A DNA stretch of 64,000 nt from Candidatus Omnitrophota bacterium. GTDB taxonomy: Bacteria > Hinthialibacterota > Hinthialibacteria > Hinthialibacterales > Hinthialibacteraceae. The position numbers were made by a program, and so were the translations under genes. The stretch is from NCBI GenBank assembly GCA_003598175.1, contig QZKN01000112.1, forward strand, positions 1 through 64,000. The letters are read 5' to 3'. Below are positions 23,215-32,699 of the stretch, piece after piece. How positions within the stretch are numbered: position 1 is the stretch's first letter; every line of letters begins with the position of its first letter. Below the pieces are notes generated by a model. It saw only the letters and a list, made by a program, of their open reading frames with translations, ran no database searches and was not told the DNA's origin.

Positions 23215-25059
23215 ATGAACGGATTACCGACCATTCGACTGCACCTCGGGCTGCAATGCCTGTTTGTTCTCGCCCTTTCCCTACTCCTGAACGGATGTTC
23301 GGATGGGAAAACAGAGATGAAACGCCCGGCGCCCGATCGTATCGTGGCCACGTGCGGCGAGAAAACCGTTACGGCGCGGGAATTGCTCATCGCCTATCAG
23401 GAAACGCATAATTTCGAGGATATCCTTTTTCCCCCTCAAGACACACGTCCCAGCGACGTGCTGAAAGCCGTTTGTCGGGAACTCGCTTTCGAACGCCATT
23501 ATGCCGCCGCGGCTCGCGAGAACCAATTGGATCAAGACGAGCGCTTTCTAAAATACCACGAGGAAAACCTGCAAAACGAGCTCTTCCAAAAAGTCATCAA
23601 GGAAGAGGTTCTTAAAAAAATCCTTTTTACCGAACAAGACATCCGGCAACATTACGATGAAAACAAGCAAAGCCTTTTCATGACGAAGGAAAGCAATGCG
23701 TATGCGGTTCGCGGCCTTTACGTCAACATCGACGGGCGAACGGAAGCGCAAGCGTGGGAACGCGCGGAGCAAGCCCATCGGAAACTCAAGCAGGGAGAAT
23801 CCTTCGAAACGGTCGCGAAAGAATATTCCGATGCGGAATTCGCAAAACGAGGCCAGGAAAATCGGATCACGCCCGGTTCGGCCGCTCCCGAAATCGAACA
23901 GCGGTTGAGCCAATTGAAAAACGGCGAATATACCGAGCCGTTCCTATTAAACAATAAAATCTTTCTCTTCTATTTGATCGACTTTATCGAACCCGAGTAC
24001 GTCCCCTACGAAAAAGCAAAAGACCTGGTCATTCAACATATGACCACCATTCGGCGCAATCGGGACATCTATTTTCTCACGAATGAATTACTCGGCAAAC
24101 ACGGCTGCCTGATCAATCCCGCGCTCTTGACCGATGTCCAAAACGCGAATCCCGCGACCATCATTCTTTCCGTGCCAGGCATGTATGAATTGAGTCTGTC
24201 TGATTTTATGCAATTGGCCAATGACAACAAGAAATGGACGATGGAAGACAAACAGACCTATCTCAATTACCTGGCCAACAAAGCCGCCCTCTTCGCGGAA
24301 GCAAAAAGCAGAGGATGGACGGAAACCGACGTGGCGCCGGCCGTCCAATATTGGGATAACAAATACCTGACGGAGCTTCTGATCCATTCCAAAATCGAAG
24401 AACAACCACTGACGGAACAACAAATGGAAGATTTTTACCTCCAAAATCACGATAAATCCTTTTTTCAATCTCCGCAAATTCTTGATCTCTATCATTTGTT
24501 TGTCCGAGCGGAGTTTGATCCCGGCTTCACCCATTACCAGACCCTGGCCAATTTCGAACGCGCCCGAATGCGGATCGAAACCGCGCGCATGGAATTGCTT
24601 GCGGGCAAGCCTTTTGATCAGGTTGTCACTTCTTTCCAACAAGATCCGGCGCTCGGCGCAGCCGGCCATCTCGGTTTTCTGGCCTTGGATCAACTCGATG
24701 CGCGGTCCAGCTCGATCGTCTTGGAACTCGAACCCGGCGAAATCAGCAAACCGGAACAAATCTATAACCATCCCCTTGAGCGTTACGGTTATGAAATCTT
24801 TTTCGTTCGAGACATAATCCCTCCCCGTAAACTGGACTTTTCCGAAGCCAGAATCGTCATTAAAAAGCAATTTACGGATGGACGGTACAAACAAATCAAA
24901 GACGAAATGGATGAGCAATTTGAAAAAAATCATGCGCTCCAATTCGATGAAAATAATCTTGACGAAATTCTTGCCTATCTGCGCAAACTGGCAAAGCGTC
25001 CGGATTTACAAGTCGATATCACGGTTTATGAGGATGCGGATACACAATCATTACAATAA
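23215..25059 (+). CDS. Lipoprotein with tandem parvulin-type PPIase domains
   Basis: A 614-residue lipoprotein: signal peptide with lipobox LLLNGC (Cys 28). A SurA/PpiD-like N-terminal stretch RIVATCGEKTVTARELL follows, and a first PPIC domain at about residues 160-260 (YAVRGLYVNIDGRTEAQAW, EYSDAEFAKRGQE). After a second helical region comes a second PPIC-like domain at about residues 420-540 (LYHLFVRAEFDPG, QQDPALGAAGHLG, RYGYEIFFVRD). It would work as a membrane-tethered folding factor in the periplasm. It is one base downstream of the GT2 gene. The two domains differ in quality, so only one may be catalytic. Confidence 0.8.
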   Translation: MNGLPTIRLHLGLQCLFVLALSLLLNGCSDGKTEMKRPAPDRIVATCGEKTVTARELLIAYQETHNFEDILFPPQDTRPSDVLKAVCRELAFERHYAAAARENQLDQDERFLKYHEENLQNELFQKVIKEEVLKKILFTEQDIRQHYDENKQSLFMTKESNAYAVRGLYVNIDGRTEAQAWERAEQAHRKLKQGESFETVAKEYSDAEFAKRGQENRITPGSAAPEIEQRLSQLKNGEYTEPFLLNNKIFLFYLIDFIEPEYVPYEKAKDLVIQHMTTIRRNRDIYFLTNELLGKHGCLINPALLTDVQNANPATIILSVPGMYELSLSDFMQLANDNKKWTMEDKQTYLNYLANKAALFAEAKSRGWTETDVAPAVQYWDNKYLTELLIHSKIEEQPLTEQQMEDFYLQNHDKSFFQSPQILDLYHLFVRAEFDPGFTHYQTLANFERARMRIETARMELLAGKPFDQVVTSFQQDPALGAAGHLGFLALDQLDARSSSIVLELEPGEISKPEQIYNHPLERYGYEIFFVRDIIPPRKLDFSEARIVIKKQFTDGRYKQIKDEMDEQFEKNHALQFDENNLDEILAYLRKLAKRPDLQVDITVYEDADTQSLQ

Positions 25060-25117
25060 ATGATACAAAAATGCCGTCCACTATCAACACCTGTCTTGGC
25101 GGATAGGATGATCACGA

Positions 25118-26599
25118 ATGAAAATATTTCTCGTTGCCTCGGAGATCACACCACTGGCAAAAACCGGCGGTCTGGCCAACGTCATCGGTTCACTCGCCTG
25201 CGCCTTGCGTAAACAGGGGATGGAAATTGCCATCGCCGTTCCCAACTATCGTGAAGTCTCGCCGGTGGGAGAAAAAATCGCCGATCTGCACATCCCCATC
25301 GGAAACCAAACCATCGACGGGCACGTCGAACGAACGTGTCTGCCGGAGACGGATATCCCCACCTTTCTCATCACGCAAGATCATTATTTCGATCGTGACG
25401 GCTTGTATGGCGAAAACGGCATCGACTATCCCGATAATCTTGAACGGTTTACCTTTTTCTGCCGCTCCATACTCGATCTCGTGGAACGTGGAATTGTGGA
25501 GCCGGACATCATCCATGCCAATGATTGGCCAACCGCGCTGGTCCCGATTTATATCAAAACCGTTTTTCATCGGCAACCGAAAATCGGTTCGTTGCGAACA
25601 CTGTTTACTATCCACAATCTGGCCTATCAAGGAATATTCCCTTCCTCGCTTCTTCCTTTCACAGGAATCAGTTGGCAGCATTTCCATTTGGACGAGCTGG
25701 AGTTCTACAACCAACTCAATCTCATGAAGGGTGGAATCGTCTTTGCCGATGCGATCAACACCGTCAGTAAGACCTATGCGAAAGAAATCCGCACGGAGGA
25801 ATATGGTTGCGGTTTGGAAGGCGTGCTGCAAAAGAACCAAAGCCGTCTGACAGGAATCCTCAACGGCGTCGATTACTCGATCTGGTCTCCGGAAAATGAC
25901 GCGCTGTTGGAAACGCAATACACAATTGAAACCTGCGAAACGGGAAAACAAATCAATAAAGAAGCATTGCAAAAAGAGTTTCGGATGCAATCCGGCAACA
26001 ACCAAGTTCCTTTATTCGGCGTCGTTTCCAGCCTGCTTCCTCACAAAGGCGCTGACCTGATCGCGGACATTCTTCCGAAGCTGATCGACGCGGGCGCTCA
26101 GATCGTCGTTTTGGGAACCGGTGAATCGCAACTTGAAGCTCGATACAAAACGTTCAACCAAACCCATCCACAGCAGTGCGGCGTCTGCATTTCATTCGAC
26201 AATTCCTTGGCGCATTTGATCATAGCCGGAGCGGATTTGCTTCTCATGCCGTCGCGTCACGAACCCTGTGGTCTTAACCAATTGTATGCTTTACGCTATG
26301 GGACCATCCCCATCGCGCGAGAAACGGGCGGACTGGCGGATACAATCACCGATATCGGCAATTCTCACGAGGGAAACGGTTTCACCTTCAAAAATGCGGA
26401 CTCGTCTTCGCTTTGGGATGCATGTCGGCGGGCAATGGCCTTGTTTGCAAACAAAAACAAATGGAAACAATTCATTCAGCGCGCCATGCGGCAGGATTTC
26501 TCGTGGGACGTTTCCGCCCGCAACTACATTCAATTATACGCTGCGATGCGCTCCAACTCTTCTCAATCAATCTATGAAAGGATGCAGCATTCTCGATAA
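25118..26599 (+). CDS. glgA: Glycogen synthase (GT5)
   Basis: A 493-residue enzyme of the bacterial starch/glycogen synthase family, which extends alpha-1,4-glucan chains from ADP-glucose. It shows the N-terminal nucleotide-sugar motif KTGGLANV (residues 15-22; the usual Asp is Asn here), the VPNYR stretch, HANDWPTALVP and LFTIHNLAYQGIFP. The C-terminal donor site is MPSRHEPCGLNQLYAL with YGTIPIARETGGLADTI. The length is usual for GlgA. The next gene, a GH57 enzyme, lies 38 bases downstream, so a glucan-storage operon is likely. AGGATG lies before the ATG. Confidence 0.93.
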   Translation: MKIFLVASEITPLAKTGGLANVIGSLACALRKQGMEIAIAVPNYREVSPVGEKIADLHIPIGNQTIDGHVERTCLPETDIPTFLITQDHYFDRDGLYGENGIDYPDNLERFTFFCRSILDLVERGIVEPDIIHANDWPTALVPIYIKTVFHRQPKIGSLRTLFTIHNLAYQGIFPSSLLPFTGISWQHFHLDELEFYNQLNLMKGGIVFADAINTVSKTYAKEIRTEEYGCGLEGVLQKNQSRLTGILNGVDYSIWSPENDALLETQYTIETCETGKQINKEALQKEFRMQSGNNQVPLFGVVSSLLPHKGADLIADILPKLIDAGAQIVVLGTGESQLEARYKTFNQTHPQQCGVCISFDNSLAHLIIAGADLLLMPSRHEPCGLNQLYALRYGTIPIARETGGLADTITDIGNSHEGNGFTFKNADSSSLWDACRRAMALFANKNKWKQFIQRAMRQDFSWDVSARNYIQLYAAMRSNSSQSIYERMQHSR

Positions 26600-26637
26600 A
26601 TCGAATTCACTCGATTTCATTTTTCGAGACCATCATC

Positions 26638-28746
26638 ATGCCCATGAGTTCACAAGTTCACCTGCATATTTTCTGGCATCAACATCAACCGTGGTATATT
26701 GATCCAGCGGCGAAAATCGGCGTGCTGCCGTGGGTGCGCCTGCACGGGATCAAAGATTATTACGACATGGCCGAACTCAGCCGCCGATTTGACGGTTGGA
26801 AACAAACCATCAATCTTGTCCCTTCCCTTCTCGATCAGTTGGCGATGTACGCGGACGGCTCGGTAACGGATTCTTACTTTACACTCAGCCGCAAACCGGC
26901 GGCCGAACTGACCGCCGAAGATCGGGAATTCGTGCTGAAACGATTTTTCGACGCTCATCCGCCGCGAATGATTCATCCCTATCCACGCTATGACAAATTG
27001 TATCATAAACGCGGTCAATCCATTGACAACGCCATGCGGCAATTCACGACCCAGGATTTTCTCGACTTGCAGGTGTGGCACAATCTCGCCTGGATCGATC
27101 CCATATGGCGGGATGATCCGAAATTGCCGCTAGCCGATTTATTTAAAAAGCAACACGGATTTACGGAAGAAGATAAAAATCACGTTCTGGATCTGCAACT
27201 GGAAATCCTGCGCAAGATCATCCCTTTGCATCGGCAAATGAAACACGAAGGGAAACTCGAAATCACCTGTTCCCCTTATTATCATCCCATTCTGCCGTTG
27301 TTGATCGACAACACGATCGCGAGGACTTCCAATCCGCACGATCCGGTACCCAATCCGCCTTTCCGGCATCCGGAAGATGCGCGCTGGCACATTCGTGAAG
27401 GACTGAATCGTTTCGAAACCATCATGGATTTCCGTCCGGCGGGCATGTGGCCTTCAGAAGGCTCCGTTTCGGACGAGGCATGTGCGCTCATGGCCGAGGA
27501 AGGAATCTCATTCTTCGCTACCGATGAAGAAATCCTGTTTCGTTCGATTTATAAACAGAAACATACCACACCCCAGCGTTCGGATTTGTTTCGACTGCAT
27601 CGCCTGGCGACCGCCAAGGGAGAACTCGATTGTGCGTTCCGCGATCACGGACTTTCCGATTTGATCGGTTTCCTTTATCAGGATATGGACGCGAAACAGG
27701 CGGCAAATGATTTTATCCATAAACTCAAACAGATCGGAAGTGGGTGGAATGAAAACAATCCACCGTTCGTCACGGTTTTGCTGGACGGGGAAAATTGCTG
27801 GGAATTTTATCATCGCGACGGCCATGATTTCTTGCAGTATCTCATCGAAGGTATTCTAAACGACCCGCAAATTCAACCCACCACGATTCCGGAATACCGC
27901 GCCATGTTTCCATCCGAACCGACTCTTCGTTCGATTTTTCCCGGTTCGTGGATTAATCACAATTTCCGCATCTGGATCGGCCATCCCGAAGATAACGCCG
28001 CCTGGCATTTTTTGCGCCAGGCGCGAGAAACGTTGATCCAAAAAGAGCACACATTAAACGATGCGGATAAAAGCGCGGCATGGCAAGCGCTCCATATTTG
28101 TGAAGGAAGCGATTGGTTTTGGTGGTATGGAGACGAAAACACCTCTCTTCACGACATGGTTTTCGATTCCTTGTTTCGCGAACATCTCGCCCATATTTAT
28201 CAGTTGCTCAAAATCCCCGTTCCCGAAGCGTTAAAACGGCCGATCAAGGAAAAAAAAGTCGCGTATACCGGCGGCGGTATCCTGTTTCGCAAACCTCGAG
28301 TCACCGGAAAGACGGAAGGTTACTACGAATGGGTGGGATGTCGAGAAATTTCGGCGGCCAGCGGCGGCGGCGCCATGCATCAGGCCGCCGCCGTCAACGC
28401 CAAAATGCGTTACGGACGCAAAGGGACGCTGTTCAGTTTTCTGATACACTTTGAAAATGATGTTATCTTAACCGAACATACTCATATAACCGTTCAAATC
28501 ACAAAACCGATCGTGAAAACCATTCCGGTTTTTCCTTTGACGAATGGGGTGGAAATAGCCGTCAACAAAAATCACGTCGAAGGGAATATCGACTTGACGC
28601 ACGCCGGTTTGGAAGCGCATCATGAAGTCTGGTTCTTTTTTCAATTCGATCCGGAAGACAAACCGAGTTTTTCCATTCCACATGGATGTGAACTTCATTT
28701 GCAGGAGTATTCGCCGGCCAATTCCAGCATCTACTGGTTTATGTAA
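26638..28746 (+). CDS. GH57 glycoside hydrolase (alpha-amylase/glucanotransferase-like)
   Basis: A 702-residue cytoplasmic enzyme of glycoside hydrolase family 57, which acts on alpha-glucans with retention. Conserved regions are visible in order: WHQHQPWY (residues 13-20), SPYYHPILPLL (about 212), GMWPSEGSVS with the predicted nucleophile Glu 274, and LLDGENCWEFY with the predicted acid Asp 383. The last 170 residues form a beta-rich accessory domain. There is no signal peptide. Next to glgA, a role in glycogen turnover or branching is likely. Whether it hydrolyses or transfers cannot be read from sequence. ATG 26638 or 26644 may be the start. Confidence 0.88.
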   Translation: MPMSSQVHLHIFWHQHQPWYIDPAAKIGVLPWVRLHGIKDYYDMAELSRRFDGWKQTINLVPSLLDQLAMYADGSVTDSYFTLSRKPAAELTAEDREFVLKRFFDAHPPRMIHPYPRYDKLYHKRGQSIDNAMRQFTTQDFLDLQVWHNLAWIDPIWRDDPKLPLADLFKKQHGFTEEDKNHVLDLQLEILRKIIPLHRQMKHEGKLEITCSPYYHPILPLLIDNTIARTSNPHDPVPNPPFRHPEDARWHIREGLNRFETIMDFRPAGMWPSEGSVSDEACALMAEEGISFFATDEEILFRSIYKQKHTTPQRSDLFRLHRLATAKGELDCAFRDHGLSDLIGFLYQDMDAKQAANDFIHKLKQIGSGWNENNPPFVTVLLDGENCWEFYHRDGHDFLQYLIEGILNDPQIQPTTIPEYRAMFPSEPTLRSIFPGSWINHNFRIWIGHPEDNAAWHFLRQARETLIQKEHTLNDADKSAAWQALHICEGSDWFWWYGDENTSLHDMVFDSLFREHLAHIYQLLKIPVPEALKRPIKEKKVAYTGGGILFRKPRVTGKTEGYYEWVGCREISAASGGGAMHQAAAVNAKMRYGRKGTLFSFLIHFENDVILTEHTHITVQITKPIVKTIPVFPLTNGVEIAVNKNHVEGNIDLTHAGLEAHHEVWFFFQFDPEDKPSFSIPHGCELHLQEYSPANSSIYWFM

Positions 28747-28864
28747 TCAAACAATGCCGCCGCTTTTCCAGAGGCAAAACTCTCTTTGCGATACGTTTTT
28801 TGCTCATATAAGGCGATATCCGACTCACAATTGATCTTTCAATCTTCTAAAAAGGAAATTGAAT

Positions 28865-29653
28865 ATGATAAAACCATTAAAACTTCTTGATGCCAAACCC
28901 GCGCGTCTTTTTTTCACGTTTTTTTCGTTGCTGACCATCACATCGCCGATTGTGATGGCAAAGGAAGCGCGTATTCCTGCGGGAACGGTTCTGGAACGAG
29001 CCGTCAAGGCGTGGGAGCCCATCCATGATTATCAAGCCTATCTCCACATGACGGAACAACACCCAACCGGGCAAAACAAGGAAAATTGGGCGCGCATTTC
29101 CGTGGTTCAGGCGACTGACGAATTGTCGACGGACCGCTCCGCCTGCCTGATCGAATTGTTTGATCACCCCCTTTCATCCGGCAATTCGTCTTCAAACCTG
29201 ATAATCCAAGCAACGGAACCCACGCCAGCCAAGATTTATTTTTCGGATGGAGTAAAAATTTATACGTTCGTCCCCAAAGGCAACACGGTAACCATCGAAT
29301 GGCTGGATCAACGCGGTCCTTTGCCGGAATTCATGCAATTGGCGGGATTTTTAGAGTTGGACATCGAGGAATTGAAACAGAACGCTTATCTGGACGATGA
29401 AGTATTGGAAGAAATCATCGATGATGTTCCCACATACCGCGTGAAAATCACCCCACGCCAAAAAGTCAAATCCATCGAACCCACCCGCTATATTTGGATT
29501 GATCGTGAGACGTGGCTTCCCAAACGTTTCGCCTATGAATCCCAAATCAACGGAAGCGTGGAATTTCTCGAAAGCCGGATCAATCAGGGACTGCTCGCAG
29601 ACCGGCTCATTCCCGAAGTCACAAATCCCAACGTTTACAATTTGACGCAATAA
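28865..29653 (+). CDS. LolA-like secreted protein
   Basis: A 262-residue protein with a signal peptide (about residues 1-33, ending VMAKEA). The mature part has many alternating beta strands, with KIYFSDGVKIYTFVPKGNTV, TYRVKITPRQ and YIWIDRETWLPKRFAYES. This is the pattern of the LolA/LolB lipoprotein-carrier fold and of related DUF1571-type proteins. It could chaperone lipids or lipoproteins in the periplasm, but it stands apart from any lol genes. The ATG at 28865 was chosen because AAAAGGAAA lies at the right distance. A TTG two codons upstream is less likely. Confidence 0.65.
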   Translation: MIKPLKLLDAKPARLFFTFFSLLTITSPIVMAKEARIPAGTVLERAVKAWEPIHDYQAYLHMTEQHPTGQNKENWARISVVQATDELSTDRSACLIELFDHPLSSGNSSSNLIIQATEPTPAKIYFSDGVKIYTFVPKGNTVTIEWLDQRGPLPEFMQLAGFLELDIEELKQNAYLDDEVLEEIIDDVPTYRVKITPRQKVKSIEPTRYIWIDRETWLPKRFAYESQINGSVEFLESRINQGLLADRLIPEVTNPNVYNLTQ

Positions 29654-29756
29654 TCGATTTTTCAAACAAAGATATTCACGTACAGTGGAATAAGTATAAG
29701 CTCACAACGAAGGATGAGAATAACCGTCGTTTATTCCTTCGTGGCTTGCATGAACA

Positions 29757-29787
29757 GCGCAGGCGGGGACGCCTGCTCTACCCGCGT
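29757..29787. repeat. CAGGCGgggaCGCCTG hairpin repeat
   Basis: GCAGGCG-ggga-CGCCTGC followed by TCTACCCGCG. The tail and stem are the same as the right half of the element at 45495-45555 and the hairpin at 51880. Confidence 0.8.
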
Positions 29788-29837
29788 ATTTTTACATATA
29801 AACCATTTTCATCATTATTCGCTACCCCTGATAATGA

Positions 29838-29870
29838 GAAAAAGGGCAAGATCCGAAGACCTTGCCCTTT
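29838..29870 (-). terminator. Strong Rho-independent terminator of the surface-protein gene
   Basis: A perfect 10-bp stem AAAGGGCAAG/CTTGCCCTTT with a 10-base loop. On the minus strand the stem runs into TTTTTC. It lies 27 bases after the stop of the Ala/Gly-rich secreted protein and also has a short T-run on the other strand, so it may work both ways. Confidence 0.88.
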
Positions 29871-29896
29871 TGAATACTGAATTGAAATCGAGCTGA

Positions 29897-31519
29897 TTAA
29901 ATACCCAACAGCGTCGCGTCGAAGTAGGAATCCTTTTCATTAACAACTCGGACTGCTACTGAATCCACGGTGCCATTGAAACCAGCGCATTGAACGACGA
30001 AGAAGTTGACAGCTGTCGCCGCACTGTTCGTGCCTGAGCAAATGACTCGTGTGAAGCCACTTTCGGAAATCGAAGCGCCAGGAACAAACGTGGACATATT
30101 GTTGATCGCGCCGTCTGTGACGACAATCGCGAAAGCGCTACCAGCTGCTGCTGCGCCAGTACGTTTCACATACGCTTCACCAACAATAGTTCCAGCGGGG
30201 CATGCCACCATCATCATACCGTTCGCAAAACCACCGGCTCCATTCAGAGCCATGCCGCCGGCAGCTGCCGCAGGAGCGGAGCCGCCTTGAATGGCCGACC
30301 AACCGGCAATGCTATCCAATGCGTCTTGATACGCAACCGCATTGACATTCATTGCATAATCAACAATCGGACCCGCTTTCACCACTCGCAACGCAGAAAT
30401 CGTTACGGTAGCTGCAGCCGAACCACTGTTGAAGACCTGGAAGGCCGGACTTACACCACCGGATTTGGAATCGAGCGCCACGGCGACGATTTTCTTCTGA
30501 TTCACGGCGATGTTTGCGCCACTTTGATTGGCATAGGCAACCGTATCCGGTCCCAAAGCGCCGTCAAATGCAACTGCGGCAACGGTTACGTTCGCTGAAT
30601 TGGACATATATTCCAATTCAACCGTGCACTGACCGCTCACCGCGATCGGAGCTGCAGAAATGACCAATGCGCCTTGATTCTGCGGAGCATTTACAGTAAT
30701 TCCTGAGGCGGCAAACGTAGGCGTCACGCCTGCAAAGCTACCTGGAGGCATTACGACAAAGCCTGCAGCATTACCCAAACCAACGGCGACAGCCGGAGCT
30801 GCCAACAAATGGACGCCATCCGCGCTCGCACCATCCGATGCGCCAAATGTAACGATCCATGCGCCTTCGAAATTACTTGCGGCTGCCAATGTATAGCTGC
30901 CATTCGCATTCAATGTGGCGGTAAGACCACCCGCGCTGGCTGCGCCGGCGCCGGAAGCCACGACTGAACTTGTGCGAACTCGCAAGCCGGAAGGAGCGAC
31001 ATCCAACTTAACCTGGCCGATCGTAGCGATCAAAGCCGCGCCGCCAGTTACGCCGCCCGGCGTTCCACCGCCGGCGCCAGCTGCCGGAAGCGTCAAAGCC
31101 ACGGCTGAATTTACCGAACTTCCAGGAGCAATTCCGTTAAAGAAAATGTTCCCTGCGGCAACACCCGCCAACCGATTGTTGTTGTCAATCGCCGGCCCGT
31201 TGCCGATCATGAAGTTCGAGACCTGCACCGTGCTGGAGACGGACACGCCGCCGCCTGTGAAGGTCGCGGTCAGTTTACCTGGAGCCGCCTGACCAAAGAC
31301 AGTGGCTACGCCAGCTGCATTCACGGAACCGCCCGTTGCCGTATACGAAGCAGCGCCATCAAAGAAATCGTTCAGGTTGAATACTGCATCACCTGACGTT
31401 CCCGGCGCCAATACGATATCCGGCGTGTCGGTCGCGAAGACGGTCGCTGCGTAGGTCGGCGCTACGACCAAACCACACAATACTACCATGCTTACAGTAA
31501 GAATCGACATTTTTTTCAT
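29897..31519 (-). CDS. Ala/Gly-rich secreted protein, candidate surface-layer protein
   Basis: A 540-residue protein with a clear signal peptide (MKKMSILTVSMVVLCGLVV... ending TYAAT). The mature chain is very rich in Ala, Gly, Val, Ser and Asn and poor in charge and Cys, with predicted beta sandwiches throughout (for example TATLNANGSYTLAA, VTVAAVAFDGALGP). This is the composition of S-layer or other abundant surface proteins, and I know no specific homologue. The start at ATG 31519 follows an AGGGGGG ribosome site. The gene is a monocistron with a long leader containing a 17-base palindrome and a strong terminator, which suggests high and separately regulated expression. Codon use (GCG/GCA, GGC) differs from its neighbours, partly because of composition. 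Confidence 0.6.
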   Translation of the reverse strand: MKKMSILTVSMVVLCGLVVAPTYAATVFATDTPDIVLAPGTSGDAVFNLNDFFDGAASYTATGGSVNAAGVATVFGQAAPGKLTATFTGGGVSVSSTVQVSNFMIGNGPAIDNNNRLAGVAAGNIFFNGIAPGSSVNSAVALTLPAAGAGGGTPGGVTGGAALIATIGQVKLDVAPSGLRVRTSSVVASGAGAASAGGLTATLNANGSYTLAAASNFEGAWIVTFGASDGASADGVHLLAAPAVAVGLGNAAGFVVMPPGSFAGVTPTFAASGITVNAPQNQGALVISAAPIAVSGQCTVELEYMSNSANVTVAAVAFDGALGPDTVAYANQSGANIAVNQKKIVAVALDSKSGGVSPAFQVFNSGSAAATVTISALRVVKAGPIVDYAMNVNAVAYQDALDSIAGWSAIQGGSAPAAAAGGMALNGAGGFANGMMMVACPAGTIVGEAYVKRTGAAAAGSAFAIVVTDGAINNMSTFVPGASISESGFTRVICSGTNSAATAVNFFVVQCAGFNGTVDSVAVRVVNEKDSYFDATLLGI

Positions 31520-31528
31520 TCGATATTT

Positions 31529-31577
31529 CCCCCCTTTCAAGGGATTTAAAAATGGTTTTTATGGTGATAATCACCAT
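31529..31577 (-). promoter_or_regulatory. Structured 5' leader of the surface-protein gene
   Basis: A perfect palindrome ATGGTGATaATCACCAT (31561-31577) lies about 40 bases before the start codon. Next to the start, CCCT-TGAA-AGGG can fold so that it covers part of the AGGGGGG ribosome site. The palindrome may be an operator or a stabilising mRNA hairpin. Confidence 0.5.
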
Positions 31578-31757
31578 GTTTTAGAGGAGCAAATGAATCA
31601 AATGCCGTTCTCACCCCTTTCTCGGTACTTTTTCATACCTATTCCTCGTGATTATTTTTGATAATACCCTCAAGAAAAGCTATCATCAGACAATATAAGG
31701 GACATTTTCCCGCCTGTCAAGTATATTTTCAGGAAACACACAAAAAAATTCACTTTT

Positions 31758-32675
31758 TCAAATCCACCTCCAGCGCCGTTTCCACCGGATCAGCGGATAT
31801 CGCAACAATAATAAGAAGACGCGCACGAAATAGATATCGGCAAACGATAAAACGGACAGATAAGGAAATCGTTTCCTATACGCCAACGGAGTCCGCACTT
31901 TCGACCACCACGAAAGCAGAAAACGGCGCACTCCCCAATTTTTTAACAGAAAATACATCCTTAACTTTTCATGATAATAGTGATATTCAATATTCCCACG
32001 CCGGGTTCGGCCCGGTTCGGCATAATGATGAATAATTTTCACTTCCGGAAGCACATGCAGGCGATATCCCCGTTTTTTCAATCGGTCGCACAAGTCCGCA
32101 TCTTCATACAAGTAAAAGTAATATTCATCAAAACCACCCGCTTCTCGCAATGCGGAGGCGCGAAAGATCACAAAACAGGTCGAAAGCGCCTGTGGATACT
32201 GATTAGGAACCAGCGAAGAGGCCAAATCGTGATTTGCTTCCCAATCCATGCAGGTGGACCAGGACCAGATTCGACTCATCGATGCATCGGAATAGATAAC
32301 TCCTGAAATTCCAGCGACTTGTTCGTTTTCTTCCATGTACGCGATCAGCGTTTTCAAGCCTTCGCGGGTATGGATTTCCGCATCGGAATCCATATAAAGC
32401 ACGTATTTTCCCTTTGCGAGTCGCGTTCCCTGATTGCGAGCTACGCTGGCGCCACGATTGCGTTGATTTTCAACAAGAACGAGATCAGCCTGCGTCCGCA
32501 GCCACGATAAGGAACCATCGGTGGAGCCGTTATCGACAATAATGAACTCCAATTGGCTATACTGTTGATTTCTTAAGGATTGAATGGCCTGCTGCATCAA
32601 CTCGCATCGATTCCAACTCACCAAAACAGCAGATATGGAAGGCCAGTCGATATCAGACAAAGGGAAAACATTCAT
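31758..32675 (-). CDS. GT2 glycosyltransferase, rhamnosyltransferase-like
   Basis: A 305-residue cytoplasmic-face enzyme of family GT2. Motifs: SAVLVSWNRCELMQQAIQSL, FIIVDNGSTDGS (about residue 48), NRGASVARNQG, and the metal-binding MDSDAEI. The acceptor region FDEYYFYLYEDADLCDRLKK carries the EDAD motif typical of O-antigen rhamnosyltransferases. The C-terminal 60 residues are basic and hydrophobic, suggesting membrane association. It starts 24 bases after the radical SAM gene and is probably in the same operon. No good ribosome site is visible, so coupling with the upstream gene is possible. The sugar transferred cannot be told. Confidence 0.85.
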   Translation of the reverse strand: MNVFPLSDIDWPSISAVLVSWNRCELMQQAIQSLRNQQYSQLEFIIVDNGSTDGSLSWLRTQADLVLVENQRNRGASVARNQGTRLAKGKYVLYMDSDAEIHTREGLKTLIAYMEENEQVAGISGVIYSDASMSRIWSWSTCMDWEANHDLASSLVPNQYPQALSTCFVIFRASALREAGGFDEYYFYLYEDADLCDRLKKRGYRLHVLPEVKIIHHYAEPGRTRRGNIEYHYYHEKLRMYFLLKNWGVRRFLLSWWSKVRTPLAYRKRFPYLSVLSFADIYFVRVFLLLLRYPLIRWKRRWRWI

Positions 32676-32699
32676 TGTAAATAGATATTGTTGACTTTT

